A stretch of DNA of 64,000 nucleotides from the NCBI GenBank assembly GCA_040757775.1, contig JBFLWQ010000006.1, positions 85,256-149,255 on the forward strand, read 5' to 3'. Below the pieces are notes generated by a model that had not been told where the DNA came from, searched no databases, and worked only from the letters and a program-made list of their open reading frames with translations. Positions 16,847 through 26,097 of this stretch are shown here, piece by piece (within the stretch, counting starts at the first letter, position 1; the number at the start of each line of letters is the position of its first letter). This DNA comes from Thermodesulfobacteriota bacterium. GTDB taxonomy: Bacteria; Desulfobacterota; UBA8473. The translations under genes and the position numbers were made by a program.

Positions 16847-17362
16847 ATGAAAGAGAGAAAGGGAATTGTAACAATGAGGGGAAACCAGCTGACGCTGGTA
16901 GGAAACGAAGTCAGGGTTGGAGATAAGGCGCCGGACTTCGAAGTGTCGGATAATGAGCTTTCTCCTGTCAGGTTTTCAAAATTCCTCGGCAAGGTATGCA
17001 TTATCTCCTCAGTGCCATCTCTGGATACCTCAGTGTGCGATATGGAGACGAGGCGATTTAACAAGGAGGCCGGCCAACTTGGTTCTGATGTTGTTGTGCT
17101 TACGATAAGCATGGATCTGCCCTTTGCACAGAAGCGCTGGTGTGGTGCTGCCGGTATCACCCGAGTTCAGACACTTTCCGACCATCGAGATGCTTCCTTT
17201 GGCACTTTATACGGTGTTCTGATAAAGGAACTAAGGCTGTTGGCAAGAGCGGTTTTCGTGGTCGATCGCAACGGAATTATACAGTATATCTCTTTAGTCA
17301 AAGAGATCGTTGAAGAACCGGATTACGATGCGATACTGGCAGCAGTGAAAAAGTTAACCTAG
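16847..17362 (+). CDS. tpx: Thiol peroxidase (Tpx, atypical 2-Cys peroxiredoxin)
   Basis: A 171-residue peroxiredoxin of the Tpx group. The peroxidatic cysteine is in PSLDTSVCDMETRRFN, the resolving cysteine in FAQKRWCGAAG. It reduces hydrogen peroxide and alkyl peroxides using thioredoxin. The ATG follows AAGGAGAG. Its placement between rubrerythrin and another ferritin-like gene on one strand suggests co-expression. Confidence 0.96.
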   Translation: MKERKGIVTMRGNQLTLVGNEVRVGDKAPDFEVSDNELSPVRFSKFLGKVCIISSVPSLDTSVCDMETRRFNKEAGQLGSDVVVLTISMDLPFAQKRWCGAAGITRVQTLSDHRDASFGTLYGVLIKELRLLARAVFVVDRNGIIQYISLVKEIVEEPDYDAILAAVKKLT

Positions 17363-17440
17363 CGCAAGATGCCCAATGGAAAACCTTTAAGTAACAGATG
17401 GCTTGACTGCAAAAAAGGATTTCAGAAAAGGGAGGTAGGT

Positions 17441-17893
17441 ATGAAAATAGATGAACTTCGGGACATTATAGACTTTGCTATAGAAAAGGAGCAGGAGGCT
17501 GTTGACTTTTACAATCTCCTCTCGGGCAGAGTGAAAGTAAAGCCTATAACAGAGGAACTGCGTAAAATAGCGGTGGTAGAAGAGAGCCACAGGGACCGGC
17601 TCAAGAAGATGGATGTTTCCAGTTATTTCCAAAAAGTGGTGAAACCTATACAGAATCTCAAGATAGCAGATTACCTGGTGGATAAGGAGCCTTCGCCAGA
17701 TATGAAATGGCAGGACCTCCTGCAGATAGCTATGCGTCGAGAATTAGCATCCATGCATCTTTACACGGATTTAGCAAAGCTCATCACGGATTCACCTTCA
17801 AGGCAACTCTTTGAAAATCTTGCTGCCGAAGAAGGAGCCCATAAACTCTTCTTTGAAAAGTTATGGGACGAGGAGGTTCTGACGGATAACTGA
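17441..17893 (+). CDS. Ferritin-like diiron protein
   Basis: A 150-residue helical protein with ligands in EKEQEAVDFY, VVEESHRDRL, RRELASMHLY and AAEEGAHKLFF, the pattern of rubrerythrin-type ferritin domains without rubredoxin. The start at 17441 (MKIDELRDI) is chosen over an upstream ATG because GGGAGGT lies just before it and the upstream part has no family-like sequence. Function is inferred from the diiron residues and the stress-gene context. Confidence 0.85.
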   Translation: MKIDELRDIIDFAIEKEQEAVDFYNLLSGRVKVKPITEELRKIAVVEESHRDRLKKMDVSSYFQKVVKPIQNLKIADYLVDKEPSPDMKWQDLLQIAMRRELASMHLYTDLAKLITDSPSRQLFENLAAEEGAHKLFFEKLWDEEVLTDN

Positions 17894-17905
17894 ACTTTTA
17901 TTAAG

Positions 17906-17986
17906 ATGTCGTCTCGACCGAAGAGAGATGATCTTTTTAACTCGCCTTATAAATAAGATTTCTCGTTTCACTCGAAATGACAGTAT
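17906..17986. repeat. Dispersed intergenic repeat
   Basis: Reading the minus strand, the stretch begins TGTCATTTCGAGTGAAACGA and ends with GGTCGAGACGAC. Elements of the form TCATTTCGAGCGAAGCGAGAAAT are a frequent dispersed repeat in environmental deltaproteobacterial sequence (from memory). No coding potential is seen. It separates the ferritin-like gene from desulfoferrodoxin. Confidence 0.5.
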
Positions 17987-18036
17987 TGGGATGTTTATTT
18001 ACAAAACGCTTTACCAATTCAGAAAGGAGAACAGAC

Positions 18037-18411
18037 ATGACAAAGAGATTAGAGATTTACAAATGTGAAATCTGCGGGAACATCGTAGAGATGATCCACG
18101 AAGGCAAGGGAGAGCTGGTGTGCTGCGGGCAGCCCATGAAGCTTTATGTAGAGAACACAACCGATGCGGCCAAGGAAAAGCATGTCCCTGTGGTTGAAAA
18201 GGCACAGAGTGGCTTCAAGGTGAAAATCGGAAGCGTTCCCCATCCTATGGAGGAAAAACACTTCATCGAATGGATAGAAGTAATTGCAGACGGTAAGGCA
18301 TATCGCCAATTCCTGAAGGCAGGGGAAACGCCCGAAGCTGTCTTTTGCATTGATGCAGAAAAGATAACGGCCCGGGAGTACTGCAATCTGCATGGCCTGT
18401 GGAAGGCATAA
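18037..18411 (+). CDS. dfx: Desulfoferrodoxin (superoxide reductase)
   Basis: A 124-residue two-domain protein. The N-terminal desulforedoxin domain binds iron through CEICG and VCCGQPM. The C-terminal superoxide reductase domain has the ligands in [24 protein letters not shown] and CNLHGLWK. It reduces superoxide to peroxide without making oxygen, feeding the peroxidases upstream. Start chosen at 18037 ([13 protein letters not shown]) behind AGAAAGGAG. Confidence 0.97.
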   Translation: MTKRLEIYKCEICGNIVEMIHEGKGELVCCGQPMKLYVENTTDAAKEKHVPVVEKAQSGFKVKIGSVPHPMEEKHFIEWIEVIADGKAYRQFLKAGETPEAVFCIDAEKITAREYCNLHGLWKA

Positions 18412-18448
18412 AGAACGGCACATTAAATATAGGAAAGAGAGCCTCATA

Positions 18449-18985
18449 ATGAACAGCAAGATAGACAAAAAAGCCATTTGGGACCTCAGCTATGGAATGT
18501 ATATTGTCTCGTCAGGGTTTAACGGCAAGCTGAATGGCCAGGTGGCAAACACAGTTTTTCAGATAACAGCAGAGCCACCCCGCATTGCGGTCTGTATCAA
18601 TAAAAACAATCTCACTCATGACTACATCTCAAAGAGTGGTTTATTTGCAGTCTCCGTTCTTGACGAGTCCACTCCGATGACGTTCATCGGCTTATTTGGC
18701 TTCAGATCCGGCAGGGACATAGATAAACTCTCACAGTGTGCCCAAATGAAAATCGGGGAGAGTGGTTCCCCAGTTGTTATGGATTATGCCCTTTCAGTAA
18801 TAGAGGCCAAGGTGTTTGACCAGATTGATGCAGGGACACATACATTGTTCCTTGCAGATGTGGTCAGTGCTGAAGTCCTCCGTGAAGACAGACCCCTTAC
18901 ATATGCTTATTACCAGGAAGTCAAAAAGGGTAAATCTCCAAAGAATGCACCAACTTACAGGTCTGATATCGGGGGGGAAAATTAA
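18449..18985 (+). CDS. Flavoredoxin / flavin reductase-like domain protein
   Basis: A 178-residue FMN-binding split-barrel protein: GMYIVSSGFNGKLNGQVANTVFQI, PRIAVCINKNNLTHDYI and VSVLDE are the conserved flavin-reductase segments. In anaerobes such proteins pass electrons between NAD(P)H or ferredoxin and rubredoxin-type partners. The frame is open to 18392, but that start overlaps desulfoferrodoxin, and family alignment favours MNSKIDKKAIWDL at 18449. It sits between desulfoferrodoxin and a zinc-ribbon gene. Confidence 0.88.
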   Translation: MNSKIDKKAIWDLSYGMYIVSSGFNGKLNGQVANTVFQITAEPPRIAVCINKNNLTHDYISKSGLFAVSVLDESTPMTFIGLFGFRSGRDIDKLSQCAQMKIGESGSPVVMDYALSVIEAKVFDQIDAGTHTLFLADVVSAEVLREDRPLTYAYYQEVKKGKSPKNAPTYRSDIGGEN

Positions 18986-19020
18986 GTCATCAGAGGGTCT
19001 GATTATACTAGGAGGATATT

Positions 19021-19206
19021 ATGACAACACCAAGACATTGCCCGGGTTTTGAAGAACTCAAGCATCTCGCAGTATTCACATGCAAGTGTCCGAATTGCGG
19101 GAAGGAAAAGGAAATCTTTTCGGATGAATTCGACAGAAAGCACGTATGCAAAGGATGTGGCAAAGAGATTGACTTTACCCGCTGTACTCTCGAAAAGTCA
19201 GCTTAA
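19021..19206 (+). CDS. Small zinc-ribbon protein
   Basis: A 61-residue protein with cysteine pairs in CKCPNCGKEKEIF and CKGCGKEIDFTRC, so it likely binds zinc (or iron). The start follows AGGAGGATATT, an excellent ribosome site, which supports translation. It closes the run of redox-defence genes. Function not recognised. Confidence 0.72.
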   Translation: MTTPRHCPGFEELKHLAVFTCKCPNCGKEKEIFSDEFDRKHVCKGCGKEIDFTRCTLEKSA

Positions 19207-19295
19207 CTTCCTGCTACTAAAATCTACCCATACTTTCGGGCCATGAACCGGAAAGAGTAATATGGCAATAACACAAAGTCATACAGGAGGGACCG

Positions 19296-19604
19296 ATGCG
19301 GAAAATTTTAATAGGATTGATCGCTTTAATGTTTATACCCGCTTTTTTGATTGCACAAACGGACACCCCTCAGTCAGACAAGCAGCAGAGGCTCGTCAAG
19401 GTAAAAGAGTTTTTCGAGACTAAATGCTCGATGTGCCACCCGATACAAAAGTCATTAAATAAAAATTACGACCAACAGAAGTGGAACGAAGTCGTCAGCA
19501 AGATGGGTCAGAAGATGAAAAATAAACGGCTAGGCGAGTTGACGGACGAAGAAAAAGGGCTGATTGTCAATTATCTCGTTAACGCGATACCGCCCCAAAA
19601 GTAG
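19296..19604 (+). CDS. Small periplasmic monohaem cytochrome c
   Basis: A 102-residue secreted protein. The signal peptide is MRKILIGLIALMFIPAFLIA. One haem c site, C-S-M-C-H, follows in FETKCSMCHPIQKS, and methionines in KMGQKM may provide the sixth ligand. It lacks a known family name. A good AGGAGG site stands upstream. The next gene encodes a four-helix membrane protein 12 bases on, and the two may work together in electron transfer across the membrane. Confidence 0.83.
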   Translation: MRKILIGLIALMFIPAFLIAQTDTPQSDKQQRLVKVKEFFETKCSMCHPIQKSLNKNYDQQKWNEVVSKMGQKMKNKRLGELTDEEKGLIVNYLVNAIPPQK

Positions 19605-19616
19605 CTTTTGATTTCC

Positions 19617-20018
19617 ATGGAATTGACCCTTATAAAAGACATCTTAGCCAGCACCCTATTATTGGTTGCTATCTGGATGGCTATCTTGATATGGGCGATA
19701 GCCTTCGGTAAAAACCCGCCCAAAGATGCAGCGCAGCGCAGAAAATCGCACTCTCTAGCTAGCCGCATAGCGCTCGTAATTTTGATATTACTCTCGGTGC
19801 TGGGCATCATCGTGTCCGATTTCTTCCGAGATATTTATGGGGCAAAAACGGTCGCGCACATAATAATTGGTAACTCGATCACCGCCGTCATCATAGCAAA
19901 AATAGCTGTTAGGCGAAGGTTTAAAAATTATTATAAATACTTAAAGTGGCTCGGATTATACGGGCTTACCGCAACGCTAGTGGTGTGGATGCTGATGTCC
20001 GGAATAAAGGTTTTTTAG
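19617..20018 (+). CDS. Four-helix membrane protein next to a cytochrome c
   Basis: A 133-residue integral membrane protein with four hydrophobic segments (about residues 5-27, 45-66, 76-93 and 108-128). Histidines occur in RKSHSLA and TVAHIIIGN, so haem b binding is conceivable but not shown. Start taken at the ATG at 19617; a TTG nine bases earlier is possible. No family recognised. It follows the cytochrome c gene closely. Confidence 0.6.
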   Translation: MELTLIKDILASTLLLVAIWMAILIWAIAFGKNPPKDAAQRRKSHSLASRIALVILILLSVLGIIVSDFFRDIYGAKTVAHIIIGNSITAVIIAKIAVRRRFKNYYKYLKWLGLYGLTATLVVWMLMSGIKVF

Positions 20019-20096
20019 CGTTGCCCGCCAATAAACTGTTTGTATCGGAACTTTGAACCTAATAAGTTAAGTGTTTGAGAAGCTTATTGATATAGC

Positions 20097-20789
20097 ATGT
20101 TGAAAAAGAGCACAGGGAGAGCAACTCTAAAGCACAGGGTTTTGAGCCTGCTAAAATTACCGGATTTTGATAAGGCACTGGATAAATTATCGAAGTTACC
20201 ACCTCGAAAGGTTATCAATACTCTTATCGCCTCCCTTTGCACCGATGATGAAGAGATGAAGTGGAAGGCTGTCAGTGCTATAGGCTTTATCGTCTCTAAT
20301 GTCGCTGCAAATGATATGGAGGCGGCCCGTACAGTAATGCGCCGTCTGATGTGGAATCTAAACGACGAATCCGGAGGAATAGGGTGGGGAGCACCTGAGG
20401 CAATGGGCGAGATCATGGCATGCCACGAAGGTCTGGCAGAGGAATTCGCTCATATACTGATCTCTTACATTCGAGAAGATGGGAATTACATAGAGTATCA
20501 ACCATTACAGCGTGGTGTAGTATGGGGGCTTGCAAGGCTTGCACAGGTAAGACCAAGGATATTGCGAGATAAAGATACTGCCCGTTTCCTTCACACCTAC
20601 CTTGGCTCATCAGACCCCACGATAAGGGCACTGGCTGCATGGGCCATAGGGTTGCTTGGTGTCGGAGGAAGCCGCTCACGGCTCGAAGCTCTTTTAACTG
20701 ATGACACAGAAGTTCAACTTTACATGGATCGCAAGCTGGTAGTTCGTCGTGTAAGCGAGATCGACACAGAGGCGCTGGCGAGCATTTGA
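20097..20789 (+). CDS. DVU0298-family HEAT-repeat protein
   Basis: A 230-residue helical protein with HEAT-like repeats: CTDDEEMKWKAVSAIGFIV, MWNLNDESGGIGWGAPEAMGE, LQRGVVWGLARLAQ and SDPTIRALAAWAIGLLG. The phrase GGIGWGAPEAMGEI is typical of the DVU0298 family found in sulfate reducers and relatives. HEAT repeats generally mediate protein contacts; the partner is unknown. No strong ribosome site is visible before the ATG. Confidence 0.82.
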   Translation: MLKKSTGRATLKHRVLSLLKLPDFDKALDKLSKLPPRKVINTLIASLCTDDEEMKWKAVSAIGFIVSNVAANDMEAARTVMRRLMWNLNDESGGIGWGAPEAMGEIMACHEGLAEEFAHILISYIREDGNYIEYQPLQRGVVWGLARLAQVRPRILRDKDTARFLHTYLGSSDPTIRALAAWAIGLLGVGGSRSRLEALLTDDTEVQLYMDRKLVVRRVSEIDTEALASI

Positions 20790-20965
20790 TTGTAAATAGA
20801 ATCTTGATATAATATAAAGATTAGTGTGTCAGGAGATGAGGCTTATGAGCGTAAGGACATCAGCGAAAGTAGAAAGGAATTTAAGGAAGGGAAAACCGTT
20901 AAATGGACGCCCCTCTTTTCCCTCTTTTAATAGGGCTCTTTTCTCACTCTAGCATTGAAAGTCCT

Positions 20966-21856
20966 TCAACTCCCCACGATCGTGATTTTATCAACAAATT
21001 CAAAGGCTGGTGATTCACCATAATCTTTCCAGCGCTGTTGATAGAGAGGCAAGTCAAGAAGGCTGATATCAGTTGTCTCGCCCTCTTCTCCCTCATCGAG
21101 GCCGACATCAATCCTTATCCCACCCAAGTCGGTTAATACATAGCGTGGGTGTAGCTGATCTCCAGGATTATCTTCGTGCTGTTTCCATCGCACAAAGGTT
21201 ATTGCCCTATTCCTTGGAAGAAGTAGTGGAATATGCCTCATGCATTCTGTCTTGAAATAAGTCTCTCCTAAATCGTCGCCGACGTGATATTCTATGCGGT
21301 TAACTTTTTCGTTCCCGTCTAATGCCATCAGAAAATGAAATAGCGTTCTGCGAAATCGCTTTTTTGTTGGGTCAAAATGAGGATCGACAAAGAGTACCTC
21401 TGAAGACATTTGCAAAAGGGGCTGGACCAATTTTGCCAATACCTCTGCACTTCTCGGAACACAGTCCTCTCTCTTTACTCTTAGTAGTGGCGTATTTTCT
21501 TCGCTGACAGCATCTGCTATGAGCACCTCGGGAATACCTCTCGGATTGGCGTTTGAAATAATCGCATGAAAGGGTTTAATGTTGTGCTGTTCTTCTGCAT
21601 TAATAATCCATGCTAAAAAATAATCGTACGATCTACTTGTCTTCATAAGCTTAAGATCAGCATTGATAAGGCTCTCTTCAATACGCTTACGCTCGTAATC
21701 GCTACATGCAGCACAGGCATCATAGACCATTTTTTTCCATTTTTTCGGGAAGCGTGAAATGAGCCGGCCACGGTGAACGCCGAATTTCTCAAGGAAATAG
21801 CGCACTTTATCAAAGTTGTACAAAACGCAGGGATCTAAGGCATACTCATACAGCAT
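20966..21856 (-). CDS. Unrecognised protein, possibly PLD-like, last gene of the restriction operon
   Basis: A 296-residue protein with no confident family. Two segments look functional: LFVDPHFDPTKKRF (about 155-168) and LHPRYVLTDLGGI (H236, R238, D243), which resemble the H-x-R-Y/H-x-K-x4-D signature region of phospholipase D-like nucleases in a degenerate form. It starts 2 bases after the ATPase gene stop, so the two are almost certainly translated together. A plausible role is effector or sensor partner of that ATPase (inference). The C-terminus ends in a normal stop; no signal peptide or membrane segment is seen. Confidence 0.65.
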   Translation of the reverse strand: MLYEYALDPCVLYNFDKVRYFLEKFGVHRGRLISRFPKKWKKMVYDACAACSDYERKRIEESLINADLKLMKTSRSYDYFLAWIINAEEQHNIKPFHAIISNANPRGIPEVLIADAVSEENTPLLRVKREDCVPRSAEVLAKLVQPLLQMSSEVLFVDPHFDPTKKRFRRTLFHFLMALDGNEKVNRIEYHVGDDLGETYFKTECMRHIPLLLPRNRAITFVRWKQHEDNPGDQLHPRYVLTDLGGIRIDVGLDEGEEGETTDISLLDLPLYQQRWKDYGESPAFEFVDKITIVGS

Positions 21857-21858
21857 AT

Positions 21859-23439
21859 TTAGAAGAGCTCCTTAGTGCGCTCACCGAAGAAACCCCTTGG
21901 CCATTTTGTTGTGAATTCCCCTGTTTTGTCCAAATTTAATTTTGTAATACGCATTCCCTGATCTGTCTGCTCAACAAAATGGATAGAGAGCAAATCCGGA
22001 GAACACGCTGGGGCATCAACTGGCAAGCCGTCTTCACTGGTCTCTCTTATTCGTCGAAGCATCCGCAAAAGTAAATGCTCGCTATGTGTTTCTAGCAGAA
22101 AGCAGACATCCTGCTCCTTTACTTGAGAAATAAAGAGGTCACCTAATGCAACCTGAAATGCTGGATGAATATGTAGTTCCGGCTGCTCGATAGCAACGAT
22201 GCCACTGTTTGAGTGAAGGGCAACAACAATAACAGGAAGCACCTGTGAGATGCCGATCCCGACATCCTGAGGAAGCACTTCTATGCCATTTGTCTCATCT
22301 CGAAGAAACAATTTTTTCTTTTCAGGCAGCCGTTTAATTTGTTCAATAGCTTCTTCATCATCAAACAGAAGCTCCGTACTGGTAAGAGATAACCAGAGTG
22401 AACTCGCTGTGTCGAGCTCTTTGTATTTCCTGATATCTATTCGATAACCTGAGTTTAGTTTGTTCTCGCTTGATAACCAGGTATTTGTCTTTTGGATAAA
22501 CTCGTCATCTGCCCTGTTAAGTACATCCCAGGCAGCCAAGCCGCTCGTCCATCTTGCTTCCTCTTCAGTCCGCAACGGAGTAAAAAACCTGGGCGGCGTT
22601 TTGCGAATTGGACCGATATAACGAAATTTCCTCAGTTCATCTCTCAGTACATTGGCCAACCCTCCGAAATAGGTATGGAAAAAGTCGTTAAGCGTTTCCC
22701 ATGTTGATGGTGCAAGATATTCATCAAGTTCGGGTGGTTCTAATCGGTCTTTCGATTCCTCAGCCAATGCTTCTTTATCCATAAGTTCACTATTCAGGTT
22801 AATATATCGGGGGAGGGCTGTTTGCTGATCAATAAATAATTCTATCTCGTTGCTTGAGAAGATGAAATCCTTCTTGATTGCTATCATTATGGCAGATAGC
22901 AGGTTAGGAAAATTTACGTTCTCGTCTTCAAGCTCAATCTCTGATGTGCTGAGTAAGTGATGCTTAAAATTTATATCAACGATCCTGGCTTTTTTACCAG
23001 CCTCGTCGCAGATGATTTTGCCAAAATGCTCATCATCTAACCCTACAGTACTTGAAAAGACGAGAGGTGCATTCAGAAAGTTGCTCCATTTGATCTCGAA
23101 CTCGATCCATGCATTATCGACTTCCCCCGCCAAGAAATCTGAATAGTCGGCCAAAGGAGAATAAGCAATCTCAAACTTGAATCTCATGGGTAGGTTCAAG
23201 TCATGTTTATGTAACAGATTCCTAAATCCGCCTAAGTCGAATGATTCATCAGCCCCTGCCGTGCGGTCTGCATCTACATTATTCCTTTCAAGAATTTCAC
23301 GAACATAATGCAAAGTCTGGACAATTGTGCTCTTACCGGCGCTGTTAGGACCGAAGAGGAACGTAATTGGTTTAAACTCCACACGCACCGGCTCGTGTAT
23401 GCCTTTGAAATTCTCGATGGTAAGGGCTTTAATCATCAT
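21859..23439 (-). CDS. AAA ATPase with ABC/OLD-like fold (DUF3696 type)
   Basis: A 526-residue SMC/OLD-like ATPase. Walker A is FLFGPNSAGKST (28-39) and Walker B with the D-loop region is AIEQPELHIHPAFQ (416-429), followed by FLLETHSEHLLLRMLRRI. The tail GFFGERTKELF resembles the C-terminus of DUF3696 proteins. Such ATPases often drive a partner nuclease in phage defence. The gene begins one base after hsdS and ends 2 bases before the PLD-like gene, which ties it into the restriction operon. Confidence 0.88.
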   Translation of the reverse strand: MMIKALTIENFKGIHEPVRVEFKPITFLFGPNSAGKSTIVQTLHYVREILERNNVDADRTAGADESFDLGGFRNLLHKHDLNLPMRFKFEIAYSPLADYSDFLAGEVDNAWIEFEIKWSNFLNAPLVFSSTVGLDDEHFGKIICDEAGKKARIVDINFKHHLLSTSEIELEDENVNFPNLLSAIMIAIKKDFIFSSNEIELFIDQQTALPRYINLNSELMDKEALAEESKDRLEPPELDEYLAPSTWETLNDFFHTYFGGLANVLRDELRKFRYIGPIRKTPPRFFTPLRTEEEARWTSGLAAWDVLNRADDEFIQKTNTWLSSENKLNSGYRIDIRKYKELDTASSLWLSLTSTELLFDDEEAIEQIKRLPEKKKLFLRDETNGIEVLPQDVGIGISQVLPVIVVALHSNSGIVAIEQPELHIHPAFQVALGDLFISQVKEQDVCFLLETHSEHLLLRMLRRIRETSEDGLPVDAPACSPDLLSIHFVEQTDQGMRITKLNLDKTGEFTTKWPRGFFGERTKELF

Positions 23440-23440
23440 A

Positions 23441-24574
23441 TTACAGTTCTCCTCGGAAAGCGCGAGTGCTAAGGGAATTGAATAGTTGATCTGTTAGCTT
23501 CCCAAAAGCATCTTTGCGGTTCTGTTTTTCTGTCAACTTCAAAACGCATGCTGCAAATTTCTCTTGTAATGCTATCGGCGGCAAATAATGCTTTATATCT
23601 CGAACTTGATCTTGTCCAATGGTGCTCATCGTTACTGTGTTGGACTGCTTTATGATTCTTTCTCTCATGCCCGGCTGCCGCAGAAGAAAGTTATAAAAGA
23701 CCCCATTCATTATGTTCGGCTTTGGACGCACACGTATCAAATGACACTCAAAGAGAGCCTTGCCGTTATCGCCCCAATAAACATTTGTATATCCGATGCC
23801 CCCGAGCTTGAGTGAAGATCTGCAGAAAAGAATATCACCACGTCGTAGTGAATATTTCTCGACTTCTTTTGCTGTTGGACTCAATCCTACTGAGCTTGAA
23901 GTATCAATTACATATCCAGCAAAAAGCTCCTTGACCCAAACAACTGGTACATCACCTCCATATTCCTCATTCTTTCTGAAAATGCCATTGTTGGGATTCC
24001 CTTCAATAACATCCCCTAAGCGGACTTCTGGCCACCTCTTTGGATTGGTTATCGGGTCGCCAAACATGTCGAGGAAGACCGAGCGAAGAAATTCGTCGGT
24101 CAAGCAAATGGATTCCTGCCGCCTCTGACGGATGGAGTCAGCCTTGTCGAGGATAGCGGCTATGCGTTGCTGTTCGTCGAGAGGGGGGAGAGGGATTTCT
24201 GCATCAGTAAGATAGTTGAGTTTTATATATTTGATTACTCCACCAATACTCATTTCTCTGAGCTTCTGGACATAAATAGATAAGAAATGAAACAAATATC
24301 TTGGAGAGAGTCTGGCTTTGTCTAAGGATTCTATAACATAGGTTCGTTGATATGCATCGAATTTACCATCGTAATATTTCACATTAAGGTCACCATTCCC
24401 AGCAACAAGAACACATTCACAATCGAAACTATAAGAATTTATTCTTAGTGGCGCTACGGCGCAGCTAAAAAAAGGATAAATTCCTTTTGGATCATTAGCG
24501 TTAGCATCGAGATTGCCTGTACGAATCTTTACATAATTTCCAAGGCTATCCGTATCATATCGCGATTTCATCAC
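23441..24574 (-). CDS. hsdS: Type I restriction-modification specificity subunit HsdS
   Basis: A 377-residue specificity subunit with two target-recognition domains. The first lies at about 1-125, followed by the conserved spacer helix with [23 protein letters not shown]; the second begins [17 protein letters not shown] and ends with a similar helix ([20 protein letters not shown]). It sets the DNA target of the HsdM methylase and HsdR nuclease. The start overlaps hsdM by four bases (ATGA). Length is normal and no internal break is seen, so it looks functional. Confidence 0.93.
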   Translation of the reverse strand: MMKSRYDTDSLGNYVKIRTGNLDANANDPKGIYPFFSCAVAPLRINSYSFDCECVLVAGNGDLNVKYYDGKFDAYQRTYVIESLDKARLSPRYLFHFLSIYVQKLREMSIGGVIKYIKLNYLTDAEIPLPPLDEQQRIAAILDKADSIRQRRQESICLTDEFLRSVFLDMFGDPITNPKRWPEVRLGDVIEGNPNNGIFRKNEEYGGDVPVVWVKELFAGYVIDTSSSVGLSPTAKEVEKYSLRRGDILFCRSSLKLGGIGYTNVYWGDNGKALFECHLIRVRPKPNIMNGVFYNFLLRQPGMRERIIKQSNTVTMSTIGQDQVRDIKHYLPPIALQEKFAACVLKLTEKQNRKDAFGKLTDQLFNSLSTRAFRGEL

Positions 24575-26097
24575 AGCATCTCCTCAAGTTCCGACATGTC
24601 CTTCATAATCTCATTCTCCAATCCCTTTAGCTTCTTCAAAATATCTTTGGGATGCTCATACTTCATCTCTTCATAGACTGTCTCTTTGTAGCGATTAAGG
24701 GAGAGGTCATAGTTCTTGTCTCTTATATCGGTCACTGGCACGAAGAAAGCCTTAGTAGTTCGAGCGATATCCTTCAGTGGATCGCGGGCTTTCCAGCTGG
24801 CCAGGCACTCAGGCAAGTCACCGGCAAAGGTGCTATCGTAAAGCTGAGTGCGTTTATCGTCGAGGGAAAATCCGTCATCCTGCATATCATAGAAGAAGAC
24901 ATTCTCGGTCTTGCCCCCTTTCGTGAAGATCAATATGCCAGTCGATACCCCGGCATAGGGCTTGAAGACGCCGGACGGCAAGGAAATAACCGCCTCAAGC
25001 TGATTATTGTCCACCAGCTTTTGCCGCAGCGCAACATGGGCATTGGATGATCCAAAAAGAACACCATCGGGAACAATCGTTGCAGAGCGGCCGCCATTCT
25101 TAAGCATCCGCAGAATGAGAGCTACGAATAGGAGCTCCGTCTTCTTGGTTTTGACTTGAGCCAGAAGTGACGAGTGGACATCCTCGAAATCGAGGCTTCC
25201 CTTAAACGGCGGATTCGCCAGAATAATGTCAAAAAAATTCTGCGATTGTTTCGGAAATTTGTCGGAAAAGCTGCCGCTCAGGGTATCCTGGTAATGAATG
25301 TCGGGGGCATCAAGGCCATGGAGCAGAAGGTTCATGGCAGCGATGCGAAGCATGGTAACGTCGAAGTCGAAACCATGGATGAGGCTTGTCTGAATGTGCT
25401 CCCGATACGGCTCCAGGAGATCGCCGCTGTAAACCTTCTCGCCCTCGTGGTCAATAACTCCCTCAGGCGAAGTGTATTTCCTCTGTAGATAGTGCATGAC
25501 TTCAACGAGAAATCCGCCGGTTCCGCAGGCAGGGTCGCCAATCACTTCATTATGCTCAAGATGGGGATCGAGTAACTCGACCATTAGGCGGATAATGTGG
25601 CGCGGTGTGCGAAACTGGCCGTTGATACCTGCAGTAGTTAGCTTGCTCAAAAGATACTCATAAAGATCGCCCTTCGTGTCTCCCTCGGTCAGAGGTAACT
25701 CGTTGATCATGTTCAAGGCAGAGACAAGCAGGGTCGGTTTGTTTATCATTAATTGAGCATCTTTCATATATTCGCCGAACTTGGCCTCTTCTACTGCAAC
25801 GTTTTTGAAGTGCGGGAAGACCTTGTCGCGCACATGTGGCAGCATCTTGTCGGCCCCATAGTTCTTGAATTCCTTCCAGCGAAGCGCCTGGCCTCCTTCA
25901 GTGTCCGGAAAGATACGGCGGAACGGTTTGTTGGTTCTCTGGGCTTTTTTCTCATTGCGGGTTTCTGCAATGTCCAGAAGCTTCGCGAACATAAGAAACG
26001 ATATCTGTTCTATAACCGTAAGTGGGTTCGTAATCCCACCAGTCCAGAATTCTTCCCACAGTTTATCGATGCGACTTTTAAGCTCTCCAGTTATCAT
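24571..26097 (-). CDS. hsdM: Type I restriction-modification methyltransferase HsdM
   Basis: A 508-residue N6-adenine methylase. The N-terminal helical domain ([14 protein letters not shown]) is followed by motif [10 protein letters not shown] (188-196) and the catalytic motif NPPF (295-298). It methylates adenine in the HsdS target and so protects the host. It overlaps hsdR by four bases and hsdS by four bases, consistent with tight translational coupling. Confidence 0.96.
   Translation of the reverse strand: MITGELKSRIDKLWEEFWTGGITNPLTVIEQISFLMFAKLLDIAETRNEKKAQRTNKPFRRIFPDTEGGQALRWKEFKNYGADKMLPHVRDKVFPHFKNVAVEEAKFGEYMKDAQLMINKPTLLVSALNMINELPLTEGDTKGDLYEYLLSKLTTAGINGQFRTPRHIIRLMVELLDPHLEHNEVIGDPACGTGGFLVEVMHYLQRKYTSPEGVIDHEGEKVYSGDLLEPYREHIQTSLIHGFDFDVTMLRIAAMNLLLHGLDAPDIHYQDTLSGSFSDKFPKQSQNFFDIILANPPFKGSLDFEDVHSSLLAQVKTKKTELLFVALILRMLKNGGRSATIVPDGVLFGSSNAHVALRQKLVDNNQLEAVISLPSGVFKPYAGVSTGILIFTKGGKTENVFFYDMQDDGFSLDDKRTQLYDSTFAGDLPECLASWKARDPLKDIARTTKAFFVPVTDIRDKNYDLSLNRYKETVYEEMKYEHPKDILKKLKGLENEIMKDMSELEEML

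Noticed and set aside
20845..20952. 35-codon plus-strand frame (starts MSVRTSAKVERNLRKG) between the HEAT protein and the restriction operon
   Set aside because: Weak ribosome site and no recognisable family; it could be real, but cannot be supported.
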